Assembly: GCF_026241165.1 (NCBI RefSeq)
Contig: NZ_JAPFQN010000005.1
Coordinates: forward strand, 620,001 to 684,000
Length of the DNA: 64,000 nt
Reading direction: 5' to 3'
DNA from: Mangrovivirga halotolerans
GTDB lineage: Bacteria > Bacteroidota > Bacteroidia > Cytophagales > Cyclobacteriaceae
Shown piece after piece: positions 1 to 7,743 of this stretch. A model generated the notes under the pieces. It had not been told where the DNA came from and did not search any database. It worked only from the letters and a program-made list of their open reading frames with translations. Numbering within the stretch: the first letter of the stretch is position 1; every line of letters starts with the position of its first letter. Made by a program: the position numbers and the translations under genes.

Positions 1-245
1 GCAGCCAAATGGTAAACCACATCCACTCCTTCCAGTGCATTTTTAAGTGAGCGTGAATCAAGGAGATCACCCTGTATAAATGTAAGTTTATTCTTATTTG
101 GGTAAGTATGGCCGAGGAAAAAATTATAATTCTGTTTTGAAAGGTTATCATAAACGATCACCTCATCTACATCATTTTGTTCTAGCAAGGTTGAAGTAAG
201 CGCAGTACCGATATAACCTGCTCCTCCTGTAATTAATATTCGCAT
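1..245 (-). CDS. NAD-dependent epimerase/dehydratase family protein (extended SDR), 3' part missing
   Basis: The frame starts at ATG 243-245 and runs off the left edge, so only about 81 N-terminal residues are visible. They begin MRILITGGAGYIG, the Rossmann nucleotide-binding glycine motif of extended short-chain dehydrogenases. A VIVYDNLSKQ strand/acidic-loop segment, a GDLLD segment and VDVVYHLA follow, in the order expected for nucleotide-sugar epimerases/dehydratases (GalE/RmlB/WcaG-like). It lies 19 nt behind the APS reductase stop on the same strand, so the two are probably cotranscribed. The substrate cannot be told because the catalytic YxxxK part is outside the window. Confidence 0.85.
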   Translation of the reverse strand, partial: MRILITGGAGYIGTALTSTLLEQNDVDEVIVYDNLSKQNYNFFLGHTYPNKNKLTFIQGDLLDSRSLKNALEGVDVVYHLA

Positions 246-264
246 GTGTTTGTGGTAATAGATT

Positions 265-921
265 TTACTTTTTTACTAAATCAGTGTGCAGGCCACACTC
301 AACTTTTTTCATTCCAAACCATCGGGATTCTCTTTCGTGCATTTCCGGGTCTGGTTTGCGAGTACATGGTTCACAACCTATACTACTATATCCTTTGGCA
401 TCTAGAGGATGTCTCGGAAGATTATGTTCTTTTATGTAAGCAAAAATATCCCGCATCGTCCAGTCTAACATCGGATGAAATCTAATTGCACCATTTGGAG
501 CCGGTTGCTCCACAGTCATTGCCTTTCTGACAGCAGACTGATCACCTCGAACACCATTTATCCAGACATCGTATTCCATTAAAAGAGGCTCCATAGGCTG
601 AACCTTATTTAAATAACAACAATGGTCGGGGTCACTAGTAAAAAGAAGCCTCCCATTGGCATCTTTCTGCATCATTTTAGGTGTTGTTGACTTTATATCC
701 TGAACATTAAGCCCAAATTCTTCAGCAACCTGGTCTCTAAAAGTAAGGGTTTCAGGAAAATGATAACCAGTATTGATAAAATAGACCGGTATGGTATTAT
801 CAATTCGGCTGATCATGTGTAGCATTACCAGACTATGAGTCTGAAAACTGGAAGAGGTAAATACCTTTTTCCCCTGGTGCTTATATAATTCGATCTTGGA
901 TGTAAATTCTTCGAAAGTCAA
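265..921 (-). CDS. cysH: Phosphoadenylyl/adenylyl-sulfate reductase (assimilatory APS reductase)
   Basis: Thioredoxin-dependent reduction of APS (or PAPS) to sulfite in assimilatory sulfate reduction. A CC pair (HCCYLNKVQP) and a later CEPC pair supply the four cysteines that ligate the [4Fe-4S] cluster in APS-type enzymes. The C-terminal KKVECGLH holds the catalytic cysteine. The open frame reaches a TTG at 949-951, but that TTG is the end of a TATATTTG promoter element (949-956), so translation cannot sensibly start there. The next start is TTG 919-921, 5 nt after a GGGAGG ribosome-binding site (927-932), which gives 218 residues. A nucleotide-sugar epimerase follows 19 nt downstream. The cluster cysteines favour APS over PAPS as substrate. 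Confidence 0.93.
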   Translation of the reverse strand: MTFEEFTSKIELYKHQGKKVFTSSSFQTHSLVMLHMISRIDNTIPVYFINTGYHFPETLTFRDQVAEEFGLNVQDIKSTTPKMMQKDANGRLLFTSDPDHCCYLNKVQPMEPLLMEYDVWINGVRGDQSAVRKAMTVEQPAPNGAIRFHPMLDWTMRDIFAYIKEHNLPRHPLDAKGYSSIGCEPCTRKPDPEMHERESRWFGMKKVECGLHTDLVKK

Positions 922-948
922 AATTTCCTCCCATTGTTTGTAAGTGCA

Positions 949-956
949 CAAATATA
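949..956 (-). promoter_or_regulatory. Promoter -7 element of cysH
   Basis: Read on the minus strand this is TATATTTG, an exact match to the Bacteroidota -7 consensus TAnnTTTG. A TTG lies 17 nt further upstream, a little closer than the usual 19-21 nt. Transcription would start about 5-7 nt downstream, leaving a leader of only about 20 nt before the TTG start at 921. The same TATATTTGTGCA string occurs in front of hppA. Confidence 0.6.
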
Positions 957-1060
957 CGATTTCAATAACAATTCAATAATTCGAGCATGGTTTTATTAAT
1001 AACCGTAGTAATATTTTACGGATAAGAACACTAAACCACATTCTTTTTGAAATCAATAAA

Positions 1061-2515
1061 TTAAAACCAATCAGCTTTTAGCTTTTCTACGGCGATCATT
1101 CCACTTAGTGCGACACCGGGAATTCCCTGCCCCGGATAAGTAGAGTCTCCACATTGATAAGCTTTATCTCCATCCATCCTGGCATCAATCATCTGCCATG
1201 GTTTTATTGAATGATATTGAGGATATCCACCGACAAAACCAAAAGCACGATTCGTCCATTTCTCCCAGCTAAACTGGGTAGAACTATGAAGGTAATCAAC
1301 GGAATCTCTTTTTATAAGGTTTCTCTCATCCAACTCTTTTAGCACCCTTTTAGCTACAGCCTCCTTATCGAATCGTGTATTTCCAGGATTCCGAATATGC
1401 ATACTGATATTTGCAACACTATGATCCTCAGGAGCTCTGGACTTATCTTCGGGGTGATTTACTGAAAGAAAAAATGACTCAGCATCAAGTTCAGGAATCT
1501 TTCCATCAAGCAAGATCTGATGGTGAATAGCCCTAAAATCTAACTTTCCTTTAAAACCAATCCCTATTTGAAATGCACTATATAACTTTTCAGAAGGTAA
1601 TATTTTTGAATTATTGGATTTCCTGATCTCAAAATCACACAACTGCACCGTATTATTTACAGGAACGCCCGAAATAAGGTATTTAGATCGAAAAACTCCA
1701 TTTTTTGAAATTATTTCATAACCATTTTTTGTCTTTACAATATTTTCCACAGGATTTCTTAACATCAGCTCAACTCCGTTTTCTTCCAGGTAATCAATTA
1801 TTGGCTGAATCAACCCCATCAATCCACCATCTGCATAGTAGTTTGTATAGTTAGTATAACATAAAGCCGCAGCACCAAATGGTTTATTTACCTCTTCGGC
1901 AAAATTTTGGGCTGAAATGAGAAGTTGCTCATTGATAAATTGTTTGAAATGCGTTAGATCATTCAGCTGATAATTATCAATTTCATTCTGAACATTTTTA
2001 AATACAGCTGGAACAAGTTTTAACTGACCGGGTTGAAAGTTTTTTATCAGGCTAAGCAGATCTTTCGTTTTCGATGGTGGAAACTGAATTTGCTGTCCGC
2101 TAACTTTCCATACATCTTTACTCACTTTATACATCTCTTCCCAGAATTTTCTGAGATCTTCATTGCTACCCCAGTAATTTTTCGCTTCTGCCATCCATTT
2201 ATTTATATCATTATACCTGGTAAGCACCTTCTTATCAGGCATATGTACTTGCATGGGAGGATCAAGTTTTCTCAACTTAAAATCAATACCGGTTTTTTCA
2301 GAAAATATTTTCATTGGCATGCCATCATCAAATCCCACAATCGTAGTCGCACCACTATCAAAAGTATATCCTTTTCTCCAATATGAACTTGTACAGCCCC
2401 CAGGCAGGTAATTTTGTTCAAAAATACTTACTTTTACCCCTTCAGTAGCCAATAAAGCTGCAGAGACTAATGATGATAACCCGCTTCCCACGATGGCAAC
2501 GTCAGTATTTTTCAT
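1061..2515 (-). CDS. Phytoene desaturase/carotenoid isomerase-like FAD-dependent oxidoreductase
   Basis: A 484-residue flavoprotein of the CrtI/CRTISO/RetSat group. The N-terminus VAIVGSGLSSLVSAALLA is the dinucleotide-binding glycine motif. It is followed by FEQNYLPGG and the GYTFDSGATTIVG segment typical of carotenoid desaturases and isomerases. Near the C-terminus, YQCGDSTYPGQGIPGVALSG is the second FAD-contacting motif of the family. No signal peptide is seen. It is divergent from the pterin genes, with a large inverted repeat in the 72-bp gap. Other carotenoid genes (crtB, crtZ, crtY) are not in the window, so the actual substrate (carotenoid, retinoid-like or other polyene) is open. Confidence 0.85.
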   Translation of the reverse strand: MKNTDVAIVGSGLSSLVSAALLATEGVKVSIFEQNYLPGGCTSSYWRKGYTFDSGATTIVGFDDGMPMKIFSEKTGIDFKLRKLDPPMQVHMPDKKVLTRYNDINKWMAEAKNYWGSNEDLRKFWEEMYKVSKDVWKVSGQQIQFPPSKTKDLLSLIKNFQPGQLKLVPAVFKNVQNEIDNYQLNDLTHFKQFINEQLLISAQNFAEEVNKPFGAAALCYTNYTNYYADGGLMGLIQPIIDYLEENGVELMLRNPVENIVKTKNGYEIISKNGVFRSKYLISGVPVNNTVQLCDFEIRKSNNSKILPSEKLYSAFQIGIGFKGKLDFRAIHHQILLDGKIPELDAESFFLSVNHPEDKSRAPEDHSVANISMHIRNPGNTRFDKEAVAKRVLKELDERNLIKRDSVDYLHSSTQFSWEKWTNRAFGFVGGYPQYHSIKPWQMIDARMDGDKAYQCGDSTYPGQGIPGVALSGMIAVEKLKADWF

Positions 2516-2554
2516 ATTTTGTTTAATATTTTAATGTTAATTATTAAACAAAAT
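2516..2554. promoter_or_regulatory. Operator-like perfect inverted repeat between divergent crtI-like gene and queD/folE
   Basis: Two 13-bp arms (2516-2528 and 2542-2554) are exact reverse complements, ATTTTGTTTAATA and TATTAAACAAAAT, separated by 13 nt. A third GTTTAATA half-site lies at 2567-2574, just before queD. Symmetric arms with a 13-nt spacer in a divergent promoter region look like a transcription-factor site serving both directions. The arms are AT-rich and not followed by a U-run typical of a terminator. The protein that binds is unknown. Confidence 0.6.
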
Positions 2555-2587
2555 TTTCGGAATGGGGTTTAATAAAATGCTAGAAAT

Positions 2588-2995
2588 ATGAAAATAGCTG
2601 TATATAGAAAGGAACACTTTAATGCTGCCCACCGTTTATATAATCGGAATTGGAGTGATGAAAAGAATGACAAAGTATTTGGAAAATGTAATAATCCGAA
2701 TTTTCATGGGCACAATTACGAATTAGTAGTCAAATTAGTCGGTGAACCTGATCCGGAAACGGGTTATGTTTACGATATGAAAGAATTAAGCGATTTAATT
2801 AAGGATAAAATAATAAAACGTTATGATCACAAAAATCTTAATCTCGATGTCGAGGACTTTCGGGATGCTAACCCAACAGCAGAAAACATTGCTGTGGTTA
2901 TTTGGAATATTTTAAGAAAAGAAATTGATAAGAAACTTGATTTAACAGTCAGATTATATGAAACACCGAGAAACTTCGTTGAATACCCGTGTTGA
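2588..2995 (+). CDS. 6-pyruvoyl-tetrahydropterin synthase family protein (CX5HGH, biopterin type)
   Basis: A 135-residue member of the PTPS/QueD family, which converts 7,8-dihydroneopterin triphosphate. Zinc ligands are visible as HFNAAH (His15) and FHGHNY (His40, His42). The catalytic cysteine Cys34 is followed by five residues before HGH. That CX5HGH spacing is the pattern of eukaryotic-type PTPS (tetrahydrobiopterin pathway), whereas QueD of queuosine synthesis has the shorter CX3HGH. YDHKNLN and NPTAEN carry further active-site residues. The 3' end overlaps folE by 38 nt, so both are almost certainly translated from one mRNA. Assignment to BH4 rather than queuosine synthesis rests on the motif and the neighbour. 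Confidence 0.88.
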   Translation: MKIAVYRKEHFNAAHRLYNRNWSDEKNDKVFGKCNNPNFHGHNYELVVKLVGEPDPETGYVYDMKELSDLIKDKIIKRYDHKNLNLDVEDFRDANPTAENIAVVIWNILRKEIDKKLDLTVRLYETPRNFVEYPC

Positions 2996-3665
2996 CGAAA
3001 AAATAGAAAAAAGAATAGATGATTTGGGTGATGAGCATGTTGGCACATCACTGGAAACGCCAATGAGAGCGGATGCTTTCGATAAAGACGATGAACTTAA
3101 GATCGAACTGATCGAAAAGCATTTTAAAGAAATTATGACGATTTTAGGTCTTGACCTGAATGACGACAGCCTGCAAGGTACCCCAAGAAGAGTGGCAAAA
3201 ATGTATGTCAAGGAAATATTTAGCGGCTTAAATCCTGAGAACAAGCCAGACATCACACTTTTTGAAAACAAATTCAGGTACCATGAAATGCTGGTAGAGA
3301 AAAACATTACGTTTCACTCCAATTGTGAACACCACTTTGTACCTATCTATGGTCATGCTCACGTGGCTTACATTTCAAATGGTAACATTATTGGTTTGTC
3401 AAAATTAAATCGCATTGTCCAATATTATGCGAAAAGACCTCAGGTGCAGGAAAGGATGACTGTTCAAATAGCCAATGAATTAAAAGAGGTATTAAAAACT
3501 GAAGATGTGGCAGTTGTAATCGATGCTGATCACATGTGCATATCTTCACGTGGTGTAAATGATACCAATTCATCAACGGTAACCACTCACTACAGTGGAA
3601 AGTTCCTGAATGAAGACAGAAAGAAAGAATTCCTTAATCACATCTATAAGGATAGTACAAGATAA
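2958..3665 (+). CDS. folE: GTP cyclohydrolase I (FolE)
   Basis: Converts GTP to 7,8-dihydroneopterin triphosphate, the first step of folate and biopterin synthesis and the substrate of the PTPS encoded just upstream. The family core is complete: LQGTPRRVAKM, the zinc-binding SNCEHHFVP, GHAHVAYI, GLSKLNRIVQ, AKRPQVQERMT and the second zinc cysteine in DHMCISSRG. The 235-residue length includes an N-terminal extension of about 45 charged residues before the catalytic domain. ATG 2958 lies inside the PTPS gene. An internal ATG at 3063 would remove part of the extension and cannot be excluded as the start. A strong terminator follows. Confidence 0.95.
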   Translation: MKHRETSLNTRVDEKIEKRIDDLGDEHVGTSLETPMRADAFDKDDELKIELIEKHFKEIMTILGLDLNDDSLQGTPRRVAKMYVKEIFSGLNPENKPDITLFENKFRYHEMLVEKNITFHSNCEHHFVPIYGHAHVAYISNGNIIGLSKLNRIVQYYAKRPQVQERMTVQIANELKEVLKTEDVAVVIDADHMCISSRGVNDTNSSTVTTHYSGKFLNEDRKKEFLNHIYKDSTR

Positions 3666-3685
3666 TATATGCATTAATCATATTT

Positions 3686-3714
3686 AAGCTGCCTATTTAA
3701 CGGCAGCTTTTTTT
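3686..3714 (+). terminator. Intrinsic terminator after folE
   Basis: AAGCTGCC (3686-3693) and GGCAGCTT (3702-3709) form a perfect 8-bp stem with an 8-nt loop, followed by a run of T. Confidence 0.85.
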
Positions 3715-3793
3715 ATGTTCAATTTTTAAGATAATTGCTTTAAAAAGCAGACAGAGAAAACAAAATTTTATTTTCTATTCTCCTCTCATCTTA

Positions 3794-3801
3794 TATATTT
3801 G
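3794..3801 (+). promoter_or_regulatory. Promoter -7 element of hppA
   Basis: TATATTTG matches the Bacteroidota -7 consensus exactly, 39 nt before the hppA start codon. It is embedded in TATATTTGTGCA, which also occurs at the cysH promoter. No clear TTG is present at the -33 position. Confidence 0.6.
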
Positions 3802-3840
3802 TGCATCTTTAAACTTTTTAACTAATCCAACTAAGACAAT

Positions 3841-6036
3841 ATGAGTAATATAATTTACGTGGTGCCGGCGCTTGGTTTGGTTGGCCTTTTGGTCATGTAC
3901 ATAAAAGCAGCTTGGGTAAACAAGCAGGATGCCGGAGAGGATAAGATGCAGAAATTGGCGGGTTACATCGCTGAAGGAGCAATGGCTTTTCTTAAAGCCG
4001 AATGGAAAGTATTAGGGATTTTTGCAGTGATTGTCGGAGCTCTTTTGGCTTACTCCGGAAGTCTTGTTGAAAATTCAGACTGGGTTATTGCAGTTGCATT
4101 CCTTATTGGAGCCTTTTTCTCTGCATTGGCGGGTTTTATCGGGATGCGAATTGCTACAAAAGCTAATGTCAGAACCACACAGGCTGCTAAAACCTCCCTC
4201 AAAAAAGCCTTGAATGTTTCATTTACAGGTGGTACAGTAATGGGGCTTGGTGTAGCCGGTTTGGCGATTCTTGGTCTTGGTAGTTTATTTATCGTATTTT
4301 ATAATTATTACGTACTTTCTACCGGTGGCAGTGCAAATGGTATCGAGATGGAAACTGCTCTTGAGGTATTGGCAGGTTTTTCTTTAGGTGCTGAGAGTAT
4401 TGCACTATTTGCTCGTGTTGGTGGTGGTATCTATACCAAAGCTGCAGATGTTGGAGCAGACCTTGTGGGTAAGGTAGAAGCGGGAATCCCAGAGGACGAT
4501 CCACGAAACCCTGCTACTATTGCTGATAACGTAGGTGATAATGTCGGTGATGTTGCCGGTATGGGTGCGGATTTATTCGGATCATATGTAGCAACAATAT
4601 TGGCTACGATGGTTCTTGGTAGAGAAATTCAATCAGATGATGCAGTTGGTGGCATTGCCCCTATTCTACTTCCGATGATCATTGGTGGTGTTGGTATTAT
4701 ATTTTCTATTATCGGCGCTCAAATGGTAAGAATTAAAGGAGAAAACAGCAGTGTTCAGAATGCTCTTAACATTGGAAACTGGGCATCGATTATTTTAACT
4801 GTTGCAGCTTCATATTTTATCATTGACTGGTTGTTACCAGCCGGAGAATTGGTATTGATGCGTGAAGGGTCTGCCGGATTTACCAAAATGGGTATATTCT
4901 ACGCTGTAGTTACCGGATTGATTGTAGGTGCATTAATGAGTATCGTTACAGAATACTATACTTCAATGGGTAAAAGACCTGTGAATTCGATAATCAAACA
5001 ATCATCTACTGGTCATGCAACAAACGTAATTGGCGGGTTGTCAGTGGGTATGGAATCTACTTTCCTCCCAATCATAATCCTTGCTTGTGGTATTTATGCC
5101 TCATATTCTTTCGCAGGACTTTATGGAGTAGGTATTGCAGCTGCCGGAATGATGGCAACCACAGCGATGCAGTTAGCTATTGATGCCTTCGGTCCGATTG
5201 CTGATAATGCGGGTGGTATCGCAGAAATGAGTGGTCTTCCTGAGGAAGTTCGTGGAAGAACAGATATTCTTGATGCAGTAGGTAATACAACTGCAGCAAC
5301 AGGTAAAGGATTTGCAATTGCTTCTGCAGCACTAACTGCTTTGGCTTTATTTGCTGCTTACGTAGGAATAGCCGGTATTAGTTCAATAGACATTTATAAG
5401 GCCGATGTACTATCCGGATTGTTTATCGGAGGTATGATACCGTTTATATTCTCATCTCTTGCCATAGCTGCTGTGGGTAGAGCCGCAATGGATATGGTAA
5501 ATGAAGTAAGAAGGCAGTTTAAAGAAATGCCTGGCATAATGGAATACAAACAAGAGCCTGAATACGATAAATGTGTTGAGATATCTACGAGGGCTTCAAT
5601 CAGAGAAATGATCCTGCCAGGAGCTATTGCTTTATTGACTCCAATAATCGTTGGTTTATCATTTGGCCCTGAAGTACTAGGTGGAGTTCTTGCTGGTACG
5701 ACTGTTAGTGGAGTTTTGATGGGTATTTTCCAGAATAACGCTGGTGGCGCATGGGACAATGCTAAAAAATCATTCGAAAAAGGTGTTGAAATTAACGGCA
5801 AGATGGAATATAAAGGCTCTGAAGCTCATAAAGCATCCGTAACTGGTGATACAGTAGGTGATCCATTTAAAGATACTTCGGGACCTTCTATGAATATTTT
5901 GATCAAACTGATGTCAATCGTTGCATTAGTTATTGCACCTTATATTTCTGTTAATGATCACCACACTTCTCACGTAGATAAAAAGATCGAGAAGGTGGAG
6001 ATAAAAATTAAAGAAACTAAACAAGCAGAAAAATAA
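3841..6036 (+). CDS. hppA: Membrane-bound ion-pumping pyrophosphatase, K+-dependent type
   Basis: A 731-residue, roughly 16-helix inner-membrane enzyme that couples pyrophosphate hydrolysis to H+ and/or Na+ export. The substrate-binding loop [14 protein letters not shown] leads into acidic pyrophosphate/Mg2+ motifs with [19 protein letters not shown] (about residues 198-240). The K+-dependence signature reads [10 protein letters not shown] (from residue 481): alanine stands where K+-independent enzymes have lysine, so this is a K+-dependent form. Whether Na+ or H+ is pumped is not decided here. The C-terminus ends in a charged lysine/glutamate tail of about 25 residues. It has its own promoter and terminator, so it is monocistronic. 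Confidence 0.96.
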   Translation: MSNIIYVVPALGLVGLLVMYIKAAWVNKQDAGEDKMQKLAGYIAEGAMAFLKAEWKVLGIFAVIVGALLAYSGSLVENSDWVIAVAFLIGAFFSALAGFIGMRIATKANVRTTQAAKTSLKKALNVSFTGGTVMGLGVAGLAILGLGSLFIVFYNYYVLSTGGSANGIEMETALEVLAGFSLGAESIALFARVGGGIYTKAADVGADLVGKVEAGIPEDDPRNPATIADNVGDNVGDVAGMGADLFGSYVATILATMVLGREIQSDDAVGGIAPILLPMIIGGVGIIFSIIGAQMVRIKGENSSVQNALNIGNWASIILTVAASYFIIDWLLPAGELVLMREGSAGFTKMGIFYAVVTGLIVGALMSIVTEYYTSMGKRPVNSIIKQSSTGHATNVIGGLSVGMESTFLPIIILACGIYASYSFAGLYGVGIAAAGMMATTAMQLAIDAFGPIADNAGGIAEMSGLPEEVRGRTDILDAVGNTTAATGKGFAIASAALTALALFAAYVGIAGISSIDIYKADVLSGLFIGGMIPFIFSSLAIAAVGRAAMDMVNEVRRQFKEMPGIMEYKQEPEYDKCVEISTRASIREMILPGAIALLTPIIVGLSFGPEVLGGVLAGTTVSGVLMGIFQNNAGGAWDNAKKSFEKGVEINGKMEYKGSEAHKASVTGDTVGDPFKDTSGPSMNILIKLMSIVALVIAPYISVNDHHTSHVDKKIEKVEIKIKETKQAEK

Positions 6037-6041
6037 ATTTT

Positions 6042-6070
6042 AAACTCCGGCTCGTCCGGAGTTTTTTTTT
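6042..6070 (+). terminator. Intrinsic terminator after hppA
   Basis: AACTCCGG (6043-6050) pairs with CCGGAGTT (6056-6063) around a 5-nt loop and is followed by nine T. Confidence 0.88.
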
Positions 6071-6163
6071 ATAATCAATGATCTTAATTCTTTAATTTGA
6101 ATTTATTTAAACTATTTTAGTCATTAATTCGTTTTTGTAATCGATTAATCAACTTTTAAAAAT

Positions 6164-6586
6164 ATGCGAAATTTTTTATTGCTTTTATTACTGGTTTTCG
6201 GATTTCAAACAGTATCAGCTCAAATAACCGGAAAATGGAAAACTATAGATGATGAAACAGGTGAGCCTAAATCCATTGTTTCTATCTATGAGAAAGATGG
6301 TGAATATTACGGTAAGGTGGTTGAAATTTTAAATGAAGACCGAAAAAATGCCAAGTGTAAAGAATGTGATGAAGATGATCCACGATATATGAAACCTGTG
6401 CAGGGTATGGAAATCATCAAGGGCATGGAAAAGAACGAAGATGGGGAATACGAAGATGGAACCATTTTAGATCCTGAAAATGGAAGTGTTTATCGATGTA
6501 AGATATGGAGGGAAGGAAAAACCTTGAAAGTAAGGGGTTATCTAGCCTTTCTATACCGAACTCAAACCTGGTATCCAGTCAATTAA
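6164..6586 (+). CDS. DUF2147 family secreted protein
   Basis: A 140-residue protein with a clear signal peptide (MRNFLLLLLLVFGF, cleavage after VSA-Q near residue 19). The mature part ITGKWKTIDDETGEPKS, followed by IVSIYEKDGEYYGKVVEI, a KCKECDEDDPR cysteine pair and a KVRGYLAFLYRTQTW end, is the DUF2147 pattern. That domain is a lipocalin-like beta-barrel common in periplasmic proteins of Bacteroidota. Its function is unknown. The gene is flanked by terminators on both sides and is monocistronic. Confidence 0.85.
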   Translation: MRNFLLLLLLVFGFQTVSAQITGKWKTIDDETGEPKSIVSIYEKDGEYYGKVVEILNEDRKNAKCKECDEDDPRYMKPVQGMEIIKGMEKNEDGEYEDGTILDPENGSVYRCKIWREGKTLKVRGYLAFLYRTQTWYPVN

Positions 6587-6595
6587 AAAAAATCT

Positions 6596-6619
6596 AAACC
6601 GGCAGAAGCCGGTTTTTTT
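6596..6619 (+). terminator. Intrinsic terminator after the DUF2147 gene
   Basis: AAACCGGC (6596-6603) and GGCCGG-type partner GCCGGTTT (6608-6615) form a perfect 8-bp stem with an AGAA tetraloop and a T-run. Confidence 0.87.
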
Positions 6620-6814
6620 ATATTACAGTTTTTTACAATTTATATTTTTTGACTCGTTATTATTAAAATAGAAGAATTAAAAATTCCTATGCACAAGTAC
6701 TGTTGACCCCCTATTATTATCAGTTAAAGTGCTTTGTTTTTACCATATTTGCATCGAATCAGGATTTTATAGAATGTAGTCTTATAAAATTCAACAAAAT
6801 TGTAACAACCATCT

Positions 6815-7030
6815 ATGAAAATAGGTATTAGAATAAAGAACAAATTTTTTTCTTCGGCTTTGGTAGTGGTTATCCTGATCAGTGGATTATCATTTTCCAC
6901 AGTTTCCTGTAAATCAAATGATTCAGGTTCAACTATATATGTGGTAAAACCAAAAACGAGAAAAAAACTTTATGACTCAAAAAGGCATAAAAGAAAAAAG
7001 AGAACCAAGAGAGTCAAAATGATTAATTAA
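6815..7030 (+). CDS. Small putative lipoprotein with basic tail
   Basis: A 71-residue protein. A hydrophobic signal segment (residues 12-30) ends in FSTVSC, close to a lipobox with Cys32 as the acylated residue. The remaining 39 residues include a strongly basic stretch (RKKLYDSKRHKRKKRTKR). No family is recognised. The stop codon is 2 nt before the ATG of the TPR gene, which suggests an operon and possibly translational coupling. The lysine/arginine tail on a membrane-anchored protein could bind nucleic acid or acidic polymer; that is a guess. Confidence 0.65.
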   Translation: MKIGIRIKNKFFSSALVVVILISGLSFSTVSCKSNDSGSTIYVVKPKTRKKLYDSKRHKRKKRTKRVKMIN

Positions 7031-7032
7031 AT

Positions 7033-7743
7033 ATGACAGTGGAAGAGGTTTTAGCAAAGGGAAAACAATTGTGCAGCGAGGAAAGGTTTGAAGAAGCTAT
7101 TGGTCATTTTAACCAGATTCTGGAAGGTAATGATAAAAATCTCGATGCACTTTACAACAGGGCAAAAGCATATTCTAAGCTTAACATGTTTGAAAAATCA
7201 ATTTCAGATTTTGATAAGCTTGTCGAGCATACAAATAACCCTGCAGTGATTAGTGAACGAGCTTTAGCTCACTTTCTTAATAAAAACCAGACTGCTGCTA
7301 TGAAAGACCTCGATCTTGCAGCTGAACTAGACCCTGACAATCCTTACCGATACTCTTCCAGAGCTTTTATAAAAGATCGATTAGGTGACTTGGAAGGCGC
7401 CGTACAAGATTACAACAAAGCAATTGAATTAGACCCTGAGGATGCTATTGCATATAACAACAAGGGGCTAGTCGAAGAAAAACTGGGAAGAAAAGAAGCT
7501 GCTCAACTTTCATTTAAGCGTGCTGACACTATTGCTGATGGAAAGCCAGCTGAACAAAACTTAAGCTCAGAAAATAATTCACCAGATATACCTGAGCCAA
7601 AAGCAGAAATCCAAAAAAGTCAATCCAGGGAAAGTAAAAAATTAAATTTTACCCACTTGTTAAAAACAACTCGAAATATTATATCTGATAAAAAGGAAAG
7701 GGCTGATTTCTTTGAATTCATCAAGTCTTTAACTAAAAGGTAG
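7033..7743 (+). CDS. Tetratricopeptide repeat protein
   Basis: A 236-residue protein with about five consecutive TPR units between residues 3 and 170, seen as repeated patterns such as ALYNRAKAYSKLN, DLEGAVQDYNKAIELDPED and AIAYNNKGLVEEKLG. There is no signal peptide, so it is probably cytoplasmic. After a proline/serine-rich linker (about 170-195), the C-terminus (NFTHLLKTTRNIISDKKERADFF region) is a separate basic/amphipathic helix. TPRs mediate protein-protein contact; the partner is unknown. It starts 2 nt after the small lipoprotein gene. Its 3' end overlaps the convergent histidine-kinase gene by 11 bp. Confidence 0.85.
   Translation: MTVEEVLAKGKQLCSEERFEEAIGHFNQILEGNDKNLDALYNRAKAYSKLNMFEKSISDFDKLVEHTNNPAVISERALAHFLNKNQTAAMKDLDLAAELDPDNPYRYSSRAFIKDRLGDLEGAVQDYNKAIELDPEDAIAYNNKGLVEEKLGRKEAAQLSFKRADTIADGKPAEQNLSSENNSPDIPEPKAEIQKSQSRESKKLNFTHLLKTTRNIISDKKERADFFEFIKSLTKR

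Noticed and set aside
2033-2386. 117-codon open frame antisense to the crtI-like gene
   Set aside because: Aromatic-rich antisense shadow of a well-supported gene.
5394-5801. 135-codon open frame antisense to hppA
   Set aside because: It lies wholly inside the strongly conserved pyrophosphatase gene, has low-complexity composition and no recognisable domain; it is a shadow of the coding frame.
6744-6751. CATATTTG as a -7 element for the 6.8 kb small lipoprotein
   Set aside because: First base does not match TAnnTTTG and no TTG lies at the -33 distance.
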